Shown here: positions 33,513 to 44,054 of the stretch, one piece after another
Numbering within the stretch: the first letter of the stretch is position 1
Layout: every line of letters begins with the position of its first letter
NCBI RefSeq assembly: GCF_011620715.1
Contig: NZ_WOYP01000067.1
Location: 52,607 to 103,820 of the forward strand
Direction: 5' to 3'
DNA from: Microbacterium sp.
Lineage (GTDB): Bacteria; Actinomycetota; Actinomycetes; Actinomycetales; Microbacteriaceae
DNA length: 51,214 nucleotides
The notes under the pieces: model-generated
Told to the model about the DNA's origin: nothing
What the model saw: only the letters and a program-made list of their open reading frames with translations
Database searches by the model: none
Position numbers and translations under genes: made by a program

Positions 33513-33780
33513 GTCCACCGGCGTCCTCGTGGTCCAGCTGCGAGCGGTGCTTGACCAGGAAGCAGTTCACGCACGTGAACTCGTCTTCCTGCGCGGGCAG
33601 CACCACGACGTCCAGCTCGAGGTCGGACAGGTCCGCCCCGGGCAGTTCGAAACCCGAGGGGTTGTCCGCGTCCTCCACGTCGACGGAGCCCGACAGCTTG
33701 TCGGGCACGCGCTCCTTCAGAGCCTCGATCGACTCGCTGTCGTCTTCGGTCTTGCGGGGGGCGTCGTAATCCGTGGCCAT
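33487..33780 (-). CDS. DUF4193 domain-containing protein
   Basis: MATDYDAPRKTEDDSESIEALKER...DEFTCVNCFLVKHRSQ...ICSECAA; CxxC pairs. Confidence 0.9.
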   Translation of the reverse strand: MATDYDAPRKTEDDSESIEALKERVPDKLSGSVDVEDADNPSGFELPGADLSDLELDVVVLPAQEDEFTCVNCFLVKHRSQLDHEDAGGPICSECAA

Positions 33781-33990
33781 GCGTAAAAGTCTCAACTTCC
33801 GGGGAATATAGGTGGTGCGCTGACCCTGTCGGGCGGCGATAGTTTGCATGACCTGAACCCTTTTCGCAAATGCGCGATTGGTCCGGGGCCCGCGCTGCCG
33901 TGAAACTCGCGGCGCGCGCCGGATATTCCCGGCACGAGGCGACCCCTGTGACAACATGGGCGCAACCGCTGGATCGGAGGGGCGTTTCGC

Positions 33991-35025
33991 ATGGAACAGC
34001 TCAAAATCATCGGAACCGAAGACGATGTCCTCGTCCTGGTCACCGAGTCGGGTGATCGGTTCTCACTGGCCGTCGACGACGTGTTGCGCATCGAGTTGCG
34101 CAAGGCGCGCAGGGATCGCGACGGCGACCCGCAGGTCGTTCGCCCGAGCCCGCGAGAGATCCAGATGCACATCCGCGCCGGAATGTCGGCCGACGAGGTC
34201 GCGGCTCTTCTCGGCGCGCGCGTCGAGGATGTCGCCCGCTTCGAGGGACCTGTGCTGGCCGAGCGCGAACACGTCGTCAGCCAGGCCCTCGCGGTGCCCG
34301 TTCTGCTCGGCGCCGAACTCGATCCCGACGTGCACCCGACATTCGGCGGCGCCGTGCGCGCCAAGCTGGCCGAGGCCGGCGCCTCCGGCGAACGCTGGAC
34401 GAGCTGGAAGGAACCGACCGGCTGGGTCGTCAAGCTCGAGTTCTCCGCGAATCAGGTGGATCATGATGCGCGCTGGGGGTTCGATCCACGTCGCAGCACC
34501 CTGTCGCCGCTGAACGCCGACGCGATTCAGCTCTCGCGGCAGGGTTCGCTCCCGGAAGGCCTTATCCCCCGCCTGCGTGCGCTCGATTCTGCCTCCGCGA
34601 AGGACGACACGCGTTTCGACAGCGGTGCGTTCGGCCCGCGGCGCATGCCGGATGCCGACCTCGAGTCGCCCGATCTTCGGGAGCCGGTCGCACCTGCCGT
34701 GCAGGAGGCGGCGATGAAGCGGGCCAGCGCGCCCGCAGTCACCTCGTCCGAGACGGCGGATCTGCTGGAGGCGCTGCGACGTCGGCGCGGTCAGCGCGAA
34801 CCACTCCCCGGATCTGAGGAGCTGGCGCCCACGCGCAATCACGCCCCCGTCGCGCTGTTCGATGCGCTCGAGCCGGGCTACGACGAGACTCCGCGCGACC
34901 TCCACGACGAGACGGAGAGCGAGATCGCGCAGGCCGCGGCCGCCGAGGCGTCTGGGCGGCGCAAGGGCCGCACCTCGATGCCGTCGTGGGATGAGATCGT
35001 GTTCGGAGCCCGCACCGACGACTGA
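33991..35025 (+). CDS. sepH: Septation protein SepH
   Basis: MEQLKIIGTEDDVLVLVTESGDRFSLAVDDVLR...LSPREIQMHIRAGMSADEVA-type region. Confidence 0.9.
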   Translation: MEQLKIIGTEDDVLVLVTESGDRFSLAVDDVLRIELRKARRDRDGDPQVVRPSPREIQMHIRAGMSADEVAALLGARVEDVARFEGPVLAEREHVVSQALAVPVLLGAELDPDVHPTFGGAVRAKLAEAGASGERWTSWKEPTGWVVKLEFSANQVDHDARWGFDPRRSTLSPLNADAIQLSRQGSLPEGLIPRLRALDSASAKDDTRFDSGAFGPRRMPDADLESPDLREPVAPAVQEAAMKRASAPAVTSSETADLLEALRRRRGQREPLPGSEELAPTRNHAPVALFDALEPGYDETPRDLHDETESEIAQAAAAEASGRRKGRTSMPSWDEIVFGARTDD

Positions 35026-35031
35026 GGAGGC

Positions 35032-36156
35032 TCAGGCGAATGCCCCCAGGCGGATCAGCGGAACGGTGCGCTCCTCGTTCGTGAGGGAGCCGTGCTGGCC
35101 GACCATGCGCTGGGCGCCCTTGTCGTCCAGCCGATCGTCGTAGTAGGCGATGCCCGACCGCGCGGCGACGATCACGTCGCCGATGCGCGGAAGCACGGGC
35201 GAGGCCACCGGCCCGAACAGGTGCGCCGCCACCGCCTCGTCGCGGGACAGCACCCAGGATCGGGAGGCCTCTGCGTTCTGCCATCGGGCCAGCAGGTCCG
35301 CTCCAGCGCCGTTCTCGGCGTAGAGGTGCAGCATCCGCGGCTCGCCGCCGATGTGACGGACACCGTCGAGGAGGTCGCTTCCCTCCTCCAAGAGCACATG
35401 GCGGTGGCGGGGAACATCGATCATCCCGTGGTCCGCGGTGACGAGCGCGCCCGTGCCGGGTGCGAGCGCGCCCGCAAGCGCACGAGTCGCGGCATCCACC
35501 CGCTCCAGCTCGGCGACCCACTCGCCGGACTGCCAGCCGCGCTTGTGGCCGATCGCGTCGAGGGCGGGTGAGTAGACGTAGATGAATGCACCCGGATGCC
35601 GCACCGCGAGGTCGGCGGCGACGCGCACGCGCTCGGCGATGTCCGGTGCGGCGACGAACTGCGCGCCGCGCATCGTCGCGTGCGTGAATCCGGTGCCCGC
35701 GTACTCGGGCTCCGACACGATGAAGCAGGGTCGCCCGGAGGTGGCCCATCGCTCGGTGAGCGGCTGTGCGCGCTGAAATGACGGGTCCAGGCCGTCGGTG
35801 TCCCATCCCCGCAGCTGATTGAGGACCTCGTCGGTGTCCGGAACGAGGGCGCGATAGCCGACGATGCCGTGCTCGCCGGGCGCGGCCCCGGTCAGCAGAC
35901 TCGTCAGGGCGGACGCCGTCGTCGAAGGGAAGACCGTGCGGACGAGGTCCCTCTTGGACCCGGCGGACGAGAGGAACCGGGCGTGGCCCGAGCGCGCCGC
36001 GAGGTTGTGGGCGCCCAGCCCGTCGACGACGAGGACGATCGCACTCCGGGCCGGCGCGAACCACTGCGATGTGCCGTCCAGAGCTGCGAGCATCTGGGGA
36101 ACGACACCGGTGAGGCTCCGGGCTCGCGGCGGCTCCGCGGGTAGGCTGAGGGACAT
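35032..36156 (-). CDS. Alkaline phosphatase family / nucleotide pyrophosphatase-like protein
   Basis: [12 protein letters not shown]...[28 protein letters not shown]...TADHGMID. Confidence 0.9.
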   Translation of the reverse strand: MSLSLPAEPPRARSLTGVVPQMLAALDGTSQWFAPARSAIVLVVDGLGAHNLAARSGHARFLSSAGSKRDLVRTVFPSTTASALTSLLTGAAPGEHGIVGYRALVPDTDEVLNQLRGWDTDGLDPSFQRAQPLTERWATSGRPCFIVSEPEYAGTGFTHATMRGAQFVAAPDIAERVRVAADLAVRHPGAFIYVYSPALDAIGHKRGWQSGEWVAELERVDAATRALAGALAPGTGALVTADHGMIDVPRHRHVLLEEGSDLLDGVRHIGGEPRMLHLYAENGAGADLLARWQNAEASRSWVLSRDEAVAAHLFGPVASPVLPRIGDVIVAARSGIAYYDDRLDDKGAQRMVGQHGSLTNEERTVPLIRLGAFA

Positions 36157-36233
36157 CGGGGCCAGTCTCGCACACCCGCGGGAACCGCTCCCCGACCGCT
36201 CCCACAGACGCCGTCACCCGAGGCCAGATCGCT

Positions 36234-38687
36234 ATGCCCGCAGCGCCCACCGATTCCTCTCCCGACGCAGAGGAGCGCATCGAAGACGTCGACGTCTCGA
36301 CCGAGATGCAGGGGTCCTTCCTCGAGTACGCCTACTCGGTCATCTACTCGCGCGCGCTGCCCGATGCGCGCGACGGACTGAAGCCCGTCCAGCGCCGCAT
36401 CCTTTACCAGATGGCCGACATGGGGCTGCGCCCCGACCGCGGTCACGTGAAGAGCGCTCGTGTCGTCGGCGAGGTCATGGGCAAGCTGCATCCCCACGGC
36501 GATGCGCCCATCTACGATGCGCTCGTCCGTCTCGCGCAGTCGTTCTCCCTGCGCGTACCGCTCGTGGACGGCCACGGCAACTTCGGGTCGCTCGACGACG
36601 GCCCCGCCGCGCCGCGGTACACGGAGGCACGCCTGGCGCCGGCGGCGCTCGCCCTCACCGAGAACCTCGACGAGGATGTCGTCGACTTCATCCCGAACTA
36701 CGACGGGCAGTTTCAGCAGCCCGCCGTCCTCCCGGCTGCCTACCCGAACCTCCTGGTGAACGGGGCGACCGGCATCGCCGTCGGCATGGCCACCAACATG
36801 GCGCCGCACAACCTCATTGAAGTCGTCTCCGCCGCGATCCATCTGCTGGACCACCCCGAGGCGACCGTCGAAGAGCTGATGGACTTCGTGCCCGGGCCCG
36901 ACTTTCCCTCCGGTGGCATCGTGATGGGCCTGGAAGGCGTCAAGGACGCGTACACGCGAGGGCGCGGCGCGTTCAAGGTGCGCGGCAAGGTCTCGGTCGA
37001 GTCGCTCGGTCCCCGTCGCACCGGTCTGGTCGTGACTGAGCTGCCCTATCAGGTGGGCCCCGAGCGGGTCATCGAGAAGATCAAGGATGCGGTCCAGGCC
37101 AAGCGCCTGACCGGCATCGCCGATGTCACCGACCTGACCGATCGCAACCACGGCCTGCGTCTCGTGATCGGCATCAAGACCGGGTTCGACCCGCAGGCCG
37201 TGCTGGACCAGCTGTACCGGCTGACCCCGCTCGAGGACTCGTTCAGCATCAACAACGTCGCGCTCGTCGAGGGACAGCCCCAGACACTGGGCCTCAAAGA
37301 GCTGCTCCGGGTCTACATCGACCACCGCATCCAGGTCGTCACGCGGCGCAGCCGCTTCCGGCTCGCGCGGCGCCGGGAGCGTCTTCACCTGGTGGAGGGA
37401 CTCCTGGTGGCGATCCTCGACATCGACGAGGTCATCCAGGTCATCCGCACCTCCGACGACAGCGAGCAGGCCCGCGCACGGCTGCGCGATGTCTTCGACC
37501 TCAGCGAAGTGCAGGCAGAGTACATCCTCGAACTGCGACTGCGCCGCCTCACCAGGTTCTCCCGCATCGAGCTCGAGAGCGAGCGCGACGCCCTCACGGC
37601 GGAAATCGCCGAGCTCGAGCAGCTGCTCGGCAGTGAGGCGCTGATCCGCGCGCAGGTCGCCCGCGAGCTCGAGGCCGCCTCCGATGCGTACGGGACGCCG
37701 CGGCGCACGCTGCTGATGAATGCCAAGCCTGCAGCTCCCCGCCCCACGCGCGGCGCCCCCGCACCCGACCTGCAGATCGCGGACGCGCCGACGGTCGTCG
37801 TGCTCTCCACGACCGGGCGCGCGGTGCGGGTCGACCTGGTCGAAGGGCAGGAGCTGGCGGCTCCCGCGCGCCGCAGCAAGCATGACGCCGTCCAGGCGAC
37901 CGCGGCATCGACCAGCCGCGGCGAGCTCGGAGCGGTCACGACCGCGGGCCGCGTGCTGCGGTTCTCCCCGGTCGACCTGCCCTCCGTGCCGCCGGCCTCG
38001 GTGCAGCTGGCCGCCGGGGTGATCCTGCGCGACTACCTGGGGATCACCGACAAGAGCGAGCGCGTCCTCGCGCTCATCCGGTTCGACGACACCACCCCGC
38101 TCGCGCTCGGCACCCGCCAGGGCGTGGTCAAGCGGATCGTGCCCGCCACGCTGCCGCCCAAGCCCGAACTCGAGATCATCGGGCTCAAGCCGGGCGATGC
38201 CGTCGTGGGCGCGGCGGCGGCGTCTGACACCGCGGAGGTCGTGTTCGTCACGAGCGACGCGCGGCTGCTGCATTTCGCCGCCTCGGCGGTGCGCCCGCAG
38301 GGTCCGCCCGCCGGCGGTATGGCCGGCGTGAATCTGTCGACGAACGCGAGCGTCGTCTTTTTCGGCGCAGTCGACAGCGGCGGCGAGATCGTCGCCGTCA
38401 CCATCTCGGGAGCCGAGGGCGTACTGCCCGGCATCGATCCGGGGCGCATAAAGGTCTCGAGGTTCGAGGAGTTCCCCGGCAAGGGCAGAGCCACCGGCGG
38501 CGTGCGGGCGCACGCGTTCCTCAAGGGCGAAGATCGGCTGACCCTGGCCTGGGTCGGCTCAGCGAACGCGAGGGCCGTGGGCACGGACGGCGCTGCGCGC
38601 GCGCTGCCGGAGGCGAATGCGAAGCGTGATGGTTCGGGTCAGCCGCTCGACGCGGCGATCGGCTCGATCGGCGGAACGCTGGTCTGA
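36234..38687 (+). CDS. parC: DNA topoisomerase IV subunit A
   Basis: [27 protein letters not shown]...[25 protein letters not shown] catalytic Tyr; paired with parE. Confidence 0.93.
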   Translation: MPAAPTDSSPDAEERIEDVDVSTEMQGSFLEYAYSVIYSRALPDARDGLKPVQRRILYQMADMGLRPDRGHVKSARVVGEVMGKLHPHGDAPIYDALVRLAQSFSLRVPLVDGHGNFGSLDDGPAAPRYTEARLAPAALALTENLDEDVVDFIPNYDGQFQQPAVLPAAYPNLLVNGATGIAVGMATNMAPHNLIEVVSAAIHLLDHPEATVEELMDFVPGPDFPSGGIVMGLEGVKDAYTRGRGAFKVRGKVSVESLGPRRTGLVVTELPYQVGPERVIEKIKDAVQAKRLTGIADVTDLTDRNHGLRLVIGIKTGFDPQAVLDQLYRLTPLEDSFSINNVALVEGQPQTLGLKELLRVYIDHRIQVVTRRSRFRLARRRERLHLVEGLLVAILDIDEVIQVIRTSDDSEQARARLRDVFDLSEVQAEYILELRLRRLTRFSRIELESERDALTAEIAELEQLLGSEALIRAQVARELEAASDAYGTPRRTLLMNAKPAAPRPTRGAPAPDLQIADAPTVVVLSTTGRAVRVDLVEGQELAAPARRSKHDAVQATAASTSRGELGAVTTAGRVLRFSPVDLPSVPPASVQLAAGVILRDYLGITDKSERVLALIRFDDTTPLALGTRQGVVKRIVPATLPPKPELEIIGLKPGDAVVGAAAASDTAEVVFVTSDARLLHFAASAVRPQGPPAGGMAGVNLSTNASVVFFGAVDSGGEIVAVTISGAEGVLPGIDPGRIKVSRFEEFPGKGRATGGVRAHAFLKGEDRLTLAWVGSANARAVGTDGAARALPEANAKRDGSGQPLDAAIGSIGGTLV

Positions 38688-38701
38688 CCAGGACCGTGCG
38701 G

Positions 38702-40804
38702 CTATGCGTCGATCGCCTCACGGGACAGCCGATCCGAGGACTCGACGATGAACTCGCGGCGCGGAGCCACCTCATTGCCCATCAGCAGCTCGAAAACGCT
38801 CCCAGCCACCTCGGCGTCCTGCAGGCGCACACGGCGCAGCATCCGCCCCGACCGATCCATCGTGGTCGTCGCCAGCTGGTCGGCATCCATTTCGCCGAGG
38901 CCCTTGTACCGCTGGACGGGCTCGTGCCAACGGCGGCCCGATTTCGTGACCTTGGCCAGCAGTGTGTGCAGCTCGTCCTCGCTGTACGTGTAGATCGTCT
39001 CGTTCGGCTTCGTGCCAGGGTTCATCACGATCACACGGTGCAGAGGCGGCACTGCCGCGAACACACGACCGTCCTCGATGAGCGGGCGCATGTAGCGGAA
39101 GAACAGTGTGAGCAGCAGCGTTCGGATGTGCGCGCCGTCGACATCGGCGTCGCTCATCAGGATCACCTTGCCGTACCGCGCGGCGCTCAGGTCGAACGTT
39201 CGGCCGGAACCGGCCCCGATCACCTGGATGATGGACGCGCACTCCGCGTTGCCCAGCATGTCGCTGACCGACGCCTTCTGCACGTTCAGGATCTTGCCGC
39301 GAATCGGCAGCAGCGCCTGGAACTCGCTGTTTCGCGCAAGCTTGGCGGTACCGAGGGCGGAGTCGCCCTCCACGATGAACAGCTCGGACTGCGCGACGTC
39401 GGAGGAGCGGCAGTCGACGAGCTTCGCCGGCAGGGATGAGGATTCGAGCGCGTTCTTGCGACGCTGGGTCTCTTTGTGGGCGCGCGCCGAGATGCGCGCC
39501 TTCATCTCGGCGACGATCTTGTCGAGCAGGAGCGCGGTCTGGGCCTTGTCATCGCGGTGGGGCGAGGAGAACCGTGCGGAGAGCTCCTTGCGCACGACCT
39601 GCGTGACGATCTGACGCACGGCCGGCGTACCGAGCACCTCTTTGGTCTGCCCCTCGAACTGCGGCTCGGGCAGACGCACCGTCAGCACGGCGGTCAGGCC
39701 CGCCATGACGTCGTCCTTCTCGAGCTTCGGCAATCCACCGGAAGCAGGGCCGACCTTCAGGCGCCGGGCGTTCTGCTCCACCTGGGTGCGCAGAACGCGC
39801 AGCAGTTCCTGATCGAAGCCCTGCTGGTGGGTGCCGCCTTTCGGCGTCGCGATGATGTTCACGAAAGAGCGGGTGATCGTGTCGTAGCCGGTCCCCCACC
39901 GCACGGCGATGTCCACCTGGCACTCCCGCTCGAGTTCGGTCGGCACCATGGCGCCGTTCGGCTGCAGCACGGGAACGGTCTCGGTGAAGGTGCCGGAGCC
40001 GGTCAGGCGCCACGTGTCGGTGATCGCGGCATCCGTCGCGAGATACTCGGCGAACTCGGAGATGCCGCCGTCGAAGCGGAACGAGGTCTCATTGTGCTCC
40101 TGATGGCGCTGGTCGCGCACGACGATCTCAAGACCCGGAACGAGGAAAGCGGTCTGCCGGGCACGGGTGGCGAGCTCATCGAGCTGGAACGCCGCATCCT
40201 TCGTGAAGATCTGCCGGTCGGCCCAGTACCGGATGCGGGTGCCGGTGACCCCGCGCGGGGCTCTGCCCTTCACGCGCAGCTCGCTGCGCAGCACGAAGGG
40301 CGTGAAGGGCGAGTCGGGTGACGGCTCGCCCTTGTCGGCGAACACCCCGGGCTCGCCGCGGTGGAAGGACATCGCCCAGGTCTTGCCGCCGCGATCGACC
40401 TCGACGTCGAGCCGCTCGGACAGAGCGTTCACGACCGAGGCGCCCACTCCGTGCAGGCCGCCCGACGCCGCGTAGGAACCCCCGCCGAACTTGCCGCCGG
40501 CGTGCAGTTTCGTGAAGACGACCTCGACCCCTGACAGCCCCGTGCGGGGCTCGATGTCGACCGGGATCCCGCGACCGGTGTCGTGCACCTCGACACTGGC
40601 ATCGGCATGCAGGATGATGTCGATGCGCTTGCCGTTGCCGGCCAGGGCTTCATCGACCGCGTTGTCGATGATCTCCCAGACGCAGTGCATGAGACCCCGG
40701 GAATCGGTCGAGCCGATGTACATGCCGGGACGCTTGCGGACCGCCTCGAGCCCCTCGAGCACCTGCAGGTGATGGGCGGAATACTCGGAGGTCACAATCC
40801 TCAA
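38702..40804 (-). CDS. parE: DNA topoisomerase IV subunit B
   Basis: LEGLEAVRKRPGMYIGSTDSRGLMHCVWEIIDNAVDEALAG...VEGDSALGTAK...LMSDADVDGAHIRTLLLT. Confidence 0.95.
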   Translation of the reverse strand: MRIVTSEYSAHHLQVLEGLEAVRKRPGMYIGSTDSRGLMHCVWEIIDNAVDEALAGNGKRIDIILHADASVEVHDTGRGIPVDIEPRTGLSGVEVVFTKLHAGGKFGGGSYAASGGLHGVGASVVNALSERLDVEVDRGGKTWAMSFHRGEPGVFADKGEPSPDSPFTPFVLRSELRVKGRAPRGVTGTRIRYWADRQIFTKDAAFQLDELATRARQTAFLVPGLEIVVRDQRHQEHNETSFRFDGGISEFAEYLATDAAITDTWRLTGSGTFTETVPVLQPNGAMVPTELERECQVDIAVRWGTGYDTITRSFVNIIATPKGGTHQQGFDQELLRVLRTQVEQNARRLKVGPASGGLPKLEKDDVMAGLTAVLTVRLPEPQFEGQTKEVLGTPAVRQIVTQVVRKELSARFSSPHRDDKAQTALLLDKIVAEMKARISARAHKETQRRKNALESSSLPAKLVDCRSSDVAQSELFIVEGDSALGTAKLARNSEFQALLPIRGKILNVQKASVSDMLGNAECASIIQVIGAGSGRTFDLSAARYGKVILMSDADVDGAHIRTLLLTLFFRYMRPLIEDGRVFAAVPPLHRVIVMNPGTKPNETIYTYSEDELHTLLAKVTKSGRRWHEPVQRYKGLGEMDADQLATTTMDRSGRMLRRVRLQDAEVAGSVFELLMGNEVAPRREFIVESSDRLSREAIDA

Positions 40805-40975
40805 GATTATCGCCGGATGCCGACACCCCCGCGCACAGACACGGGTCTCGGATCCGCGTACGCGGTGAGCGAAATGTCATGCCATCGCGCCATTCTCGTA
40901 ACGAACGCGTGGTTGTATGTGATGGACCCGACAGGGCGAACGAGATGCGAGCGACGCTTACGAGGAGGACCTGAG

Positions 40976-41197
40976 ATGACCGCGCTATCCACCCCCACCG
41001 AGCCCGCCGTTCTCGAATACCGCCTGACGGCGCTTGATCGTTGCGACTCGTGCGGGGCCCAGGCCTACATCGCGGCCGAGGTCAACGGCAGTGAGTTGCT
41101 GTTCTGTGCCCACCACGGCCGCAAGTACGAAGAGAAGCTGCGCGCGATGGCGACCAGCTGGCACGACGAGACGGCCCGGCTGCTCGAGTCCGTCTGA
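40976..41197 (+). CDS. Small zinc-ribbon-like actinobacterial protein
   Basis: MTALSTPTEPAVLEYRLTALDRCDSCGAQAYIAAEVNGSELLFCAHHGRKYEEKL; CxxC...CxHH; RBS aggagg upstream. Confidence 0.85.
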   Translation: MTALSTPTEPAVLEYRLTALDRCDSCGAQAYIAAEVNGSELLFCAHHGRKYEEKLRAMATSWHDETARLLESV

Positions 41198-42241
41198 TCA
41201 CTCGCCGCGGTACACCCGCGGCACGAGCGGTGAGACGCGGACGAGGATCTCCTCGCCCACCGTCCCGATCGTCTCGGCGAGATCCGTCGCCGACGCAGCA
41301 TCCGGTCCGAAGACGGTGACATCTTCGCCGACGGCGGCGTGCGGCCACGGGGAGACGGTGGTGTGGAACGGGCCGATGTCCTCGACGGCGATGCGGCCCT
41401 GCGCAGGCGCGAGCACAGCGTGCCGCGCCAGCGACGAGGGCAACCCGTGCAGGGCGCCCACACCGATGCTGACCGCGTGGTCGGCGACGTGCGTCACCGG
41501 CGCGAGAAGCGTGGCGACGGGACGGACTCCGAGATCCGCCTCCGCAGGGCCCCCCGCCGAACGCACGCCGTAGCAGAAGGCGCCCACCCGGACGAGGTCG
41601 TACCGGAACTGCGGCCGTGCGAACGACGCGGCGCTGGCGGCGAGATGACGCACCTCGAGCGCGAAACCGGCGTCTTCAGCCGCACGGACCGCCTCGTCGA
41701 AGATGCCGCGCGCAGCGTCGTCCTCCTGATCGCTCGCCTCGGCGAGGTGGCTCCACACGCCCACGACCCGAATCCGTCCCGCCCGCTCGAACGCACGTGC
41801 CCGATCGACCACCATGGGCCAGTCCTCGGGCCGGATGCCGTTTCGGTGCAGTCCGGTGTCGATCTTGAGATGAACCCGCGCCGTCTCCTCGCTCGCACCG
41901 GCGACCGCGGCGACGTCGTCGAGGAACTCGGCGTCGCCGACACCCAGGTCGATGTCAGACGACAGCGCATCCGCGATCTGGTCTCGGCCCACCGTGAGCC
42001 ACGAGAAGACGCGCGCCCGCGGCCCGGCCGCCCGCCGAGCGCGCAGCGATTCGCGCACATCGAACGCACCGAACCAACCGATGCCTTCGACCACAGCCCG
42101 GCGGATGATCTGCTCGAGTCCGTGCCCGTAGGCGTCGTCCTTGACGATCAGCATGAGCTGTGCCGGAGCGACGTGCGCGCGCACGACGGTGAGATTCGCG
42201 GCGAAGTCGTCGAGGTCGATCCGCAGCTCCGGTTCGTTCAT
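41198..42241 (-). CDS. Alanine racemase-like protein B: full barrel with PLP Lys, divergent C-terminal domain lacking the Tyr motif
   Basis: VKDDAYGHGLEQ, LKIDTGLHRNG, YDLVRVGAFCYG; C-terminal VGALHGLPSSLARHAVLAPAQG where SYGRTYR-type motif is expected. Confidence 0.88.
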   Translation of the reverse strand: MNEPELRIDLDDFAANLTVVRAHVAPAQLMLIVKDDAYGHGLEQIIRRAVVEGIGWFGAFDVRESLRARRAAGPRARVFSWLTVGRDQIADALSSDIDLGVGDAEFLDDVAAVAGASEETARVHLKIDTGLHRNGIRPEDWPMVVDRARAFERAGRIRVVGVWSHLAEASDQEDDAARGIFDEAVRAAEDAGFALEVRHLAASAASFARPQFRYDLVRVGAFCYGVRSAGGPAEADLGVRPVATLLAPVTHVADHAVSIGVGALHGLPSSLARHAVLAPAQGRIAVEDIGPFHTTVSPWPHAAVGEDVTVFGPDAASATDLAETIGTVGEEILVRVSPLVPRVYRGE

Positions 42242-42966
42242 GCGACGTACTCCCGGTCGTTGCGCAGTCCGATGGCGGTGACGAGCTCGGCGGGGGTCAG
42301 ACCGGTCGCGGCGCTCCATTCCGCCAGTGTCGGAGAGCCTGGCGCCCCCTCGCCGAAGAAGACGACATCGTCCCCGCGGTGCACGGCATCATGCGACCCG
42401 ACCTCGACCACGCAGACATCCATCGCGACGCGTCCGATGATCGGATGCCGCTCGCCTGCGATCAGCACCGATGCGGCGTTGCCGAGAGAGCGCACCACCC
42501 CCTGCGCATAGCCCCCGGTGATCAGGGCGACCACGGTGTCGCGAGGAGCGCGATACGTGTAGCCGTAGGAGATGCCCTCCCCCGCGCGAAGGCTCTTGAA
42601 GCTGAGCACCGTGCCGCGCAGACTCAGCACGGGTGTGAAGCCCGCGGTCAGTCCGTACACGGCTTCTGGCTTGGTTGCTTCGCCCGTCACCTCAAGCAGT
42701 GCCGGATCGACTTCGCCGGTCAGGGCCGTTCGGGCGTGCTCGTCGACGAGCAGGCCCGCGGCACCCGCCGCGATCGCCCGGCCCGCCACCACGTTCACGC
42801 CATGGCCCCAGGCGTCCGCGCGCACGTCGACGACAGCGCTGCGAGTGCTGGCGACGACGGCACGCAGATTGAGGTCGAGTGCGCCGAGCGAGATCCGCGC
42901 CGCGGGTGCGGTGCGTCCCGGCATGCCCGGGCCGCGTGCCGGGCGCCCGCGGATGCCGAAGGTCAC
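42238..42966 (-). CDS. Alanine racemase-like protein A: shortened barrel with Lys->Arg, intact C-terminal domain
   Basis: ISLGALDLNLRAVVASTRSAVVDVRADAWGHG then LSLRGTVLSFKSLRAGEGISYGYTYRAPRDTVVALITGGYAQGVVRSLGNAASVLIAGERHPIIGRVAMD; ATGA overlap with the downstream gene. Confidence 0.88.
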   Translation of the reverse strand: MTFGIRGRPARGPGMPGRTAPAARISLGALDLNLRAVVASTRSAVVDVRADAWGHGVNVVAGRAIAAGAAGLLVDEHARTALTGEVDPALLEVTGEATKPEAVYGLTAGFTPVLSLRGTVLSFKSLRAGEGISYGYTYRAPRDTVVALITGGYAQGVVRSLGNAASVLIAGERHPIIGRVAMDVCVVEVGSHDAVHRGDDVVFFGEGAPGSPTLAEWSAATGLTPAELVTAIGLRNDREYVA

Positions 42967-43031
42967 GGCATCTAGACTATCCGGGGCCCTCTGCCCATCG
43001 CCCGCCCATCCCGTCCCACCCCGGAGCATCA

Positions 43032-44054
43032 ATGCCTCAGAAAGGCCTCGGCCTCTCGCCCCGCCTTCGCTACCTCGCCGGCCGCGCGCGACGGATCGAC
43101 GTCAAATCCGTCATCGAGCGCGCGAAGCAGTCCTCCGCCCAGCATGACAAGTGGACCCCCGCGATCGTCGTCGACATGCTGTGGCAGGCGGGCTTGCGCA
43201 ACGTCGGCTTTCAGGACTACATCGACTACGACTTCGCCATCCTGAGCCGCGACGAGCGGGCCACCTACATGACCCACCCGGTCTCGAACCAGCTCTCGCA
43301 GAAGTTCGATCATCCCGATTTCCGGTACATCTTCCAGGACAAGGTCGAGTTCGACCGCGTCTTCAGCGAGCACCTGCACCGGGACTGGATGGTCGTCGAA
43401 CCCGGCAATGCGGCCGACGTGCGCGCATTCGCGCAGGGCCACGGCACGATCGTCACGAAGGAACCGGTCGGACAGGCCGGCACCGGAGTGCATCGCTTCC
43501 GCGCAGCCGAGATCGATGATTGGGATGCCTTCCACGAGGGCCTGCTCGAGCGCGGAGAGCTGCTCATCGAAGAGGTCATCGTCCAGCATCCCGATCTCGC
43601 CGACGTTTGCTCCGGAACGGTCAACACCACCCGCATCACGGCGTTCTTCGATGGCGAGCGAGCCCACATCCTCGCGATGGCCCAGAAGTTCGGGCGCGGC
43701 GCGGTCAGCGATCAGATGACGTTCGGCGGCTTCTACACGATGCTCGACGAGAGCGGCCATGCGGTCGGTCCCGGATACGACTCGCACGGGCACGTGTACG
43801 AGAAGCACCCCGACTCGGGGTTCGTCATCGGCGAGTTCCAGCTGCCGATGATGGACGATGTTCGTGCATTCATCGACCGCGTCGCGCGCGTCGTGCCCCA
43901 GGTGCAGTACGTGGGCTGGGATGTCGTGGTGACGCCTGACGGTCCTGTGCTCGTCGAGGGAAACTGGGGCGCGGGCGTGTACGAAAACAAGCCCAGCGCC
44001 ACCGGCATCCGCACCGGGCACAAAGCGCGGTACCGCGAAGCGATCGGATTCTAG
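43032..44054 (+). CDS. ATP-grasp protein (sugar-transfer-associated / alpha-L-glutamate ligase-related)
   Basis: IVTKEPVGQAGTGVHRF, LLIEEVIVQHPDLADVCSGTVNTTRITAF, YVGWDVVVTPDGPVLVEGNWGAG. Confidence 0.8.
   Translation: MPQKGLGLSPRLRYLAGRARRIDVKSVIERAKQSSAQHDKWTPAIVVDMLWQAGLRNVGFQDYIDYDFAILSRDERATYMTHPVSNQLSQKFDHPDFRYIFQDKVEFDRVFSEHLHRDWMVVEPGNAADVRAFAQGHGTIVTKEPVGQAGTGVHRFRAAEIDDWDAFHEGLLERGELLIEEVIVQHPDLADVCSGTVNTTRITAFFDGERAHILAMAQKFGRGAVSDQMTFGGFYTMLDESGHAVGPGYDSHGHVYEKHPDSGFVIGEFQLPMMDDVRAFIDRVARVVPQVQYVGWDVVVTPDGPVLVEGNWGAGVYENKPSATGIRTGHKARYREAIGF

Noticed and set aside
35904-38513. 869-aa minus-strand ORF opposite parC
   Set aside because: Antisense to a clear parC; composition is that of a GC-bias artefact.
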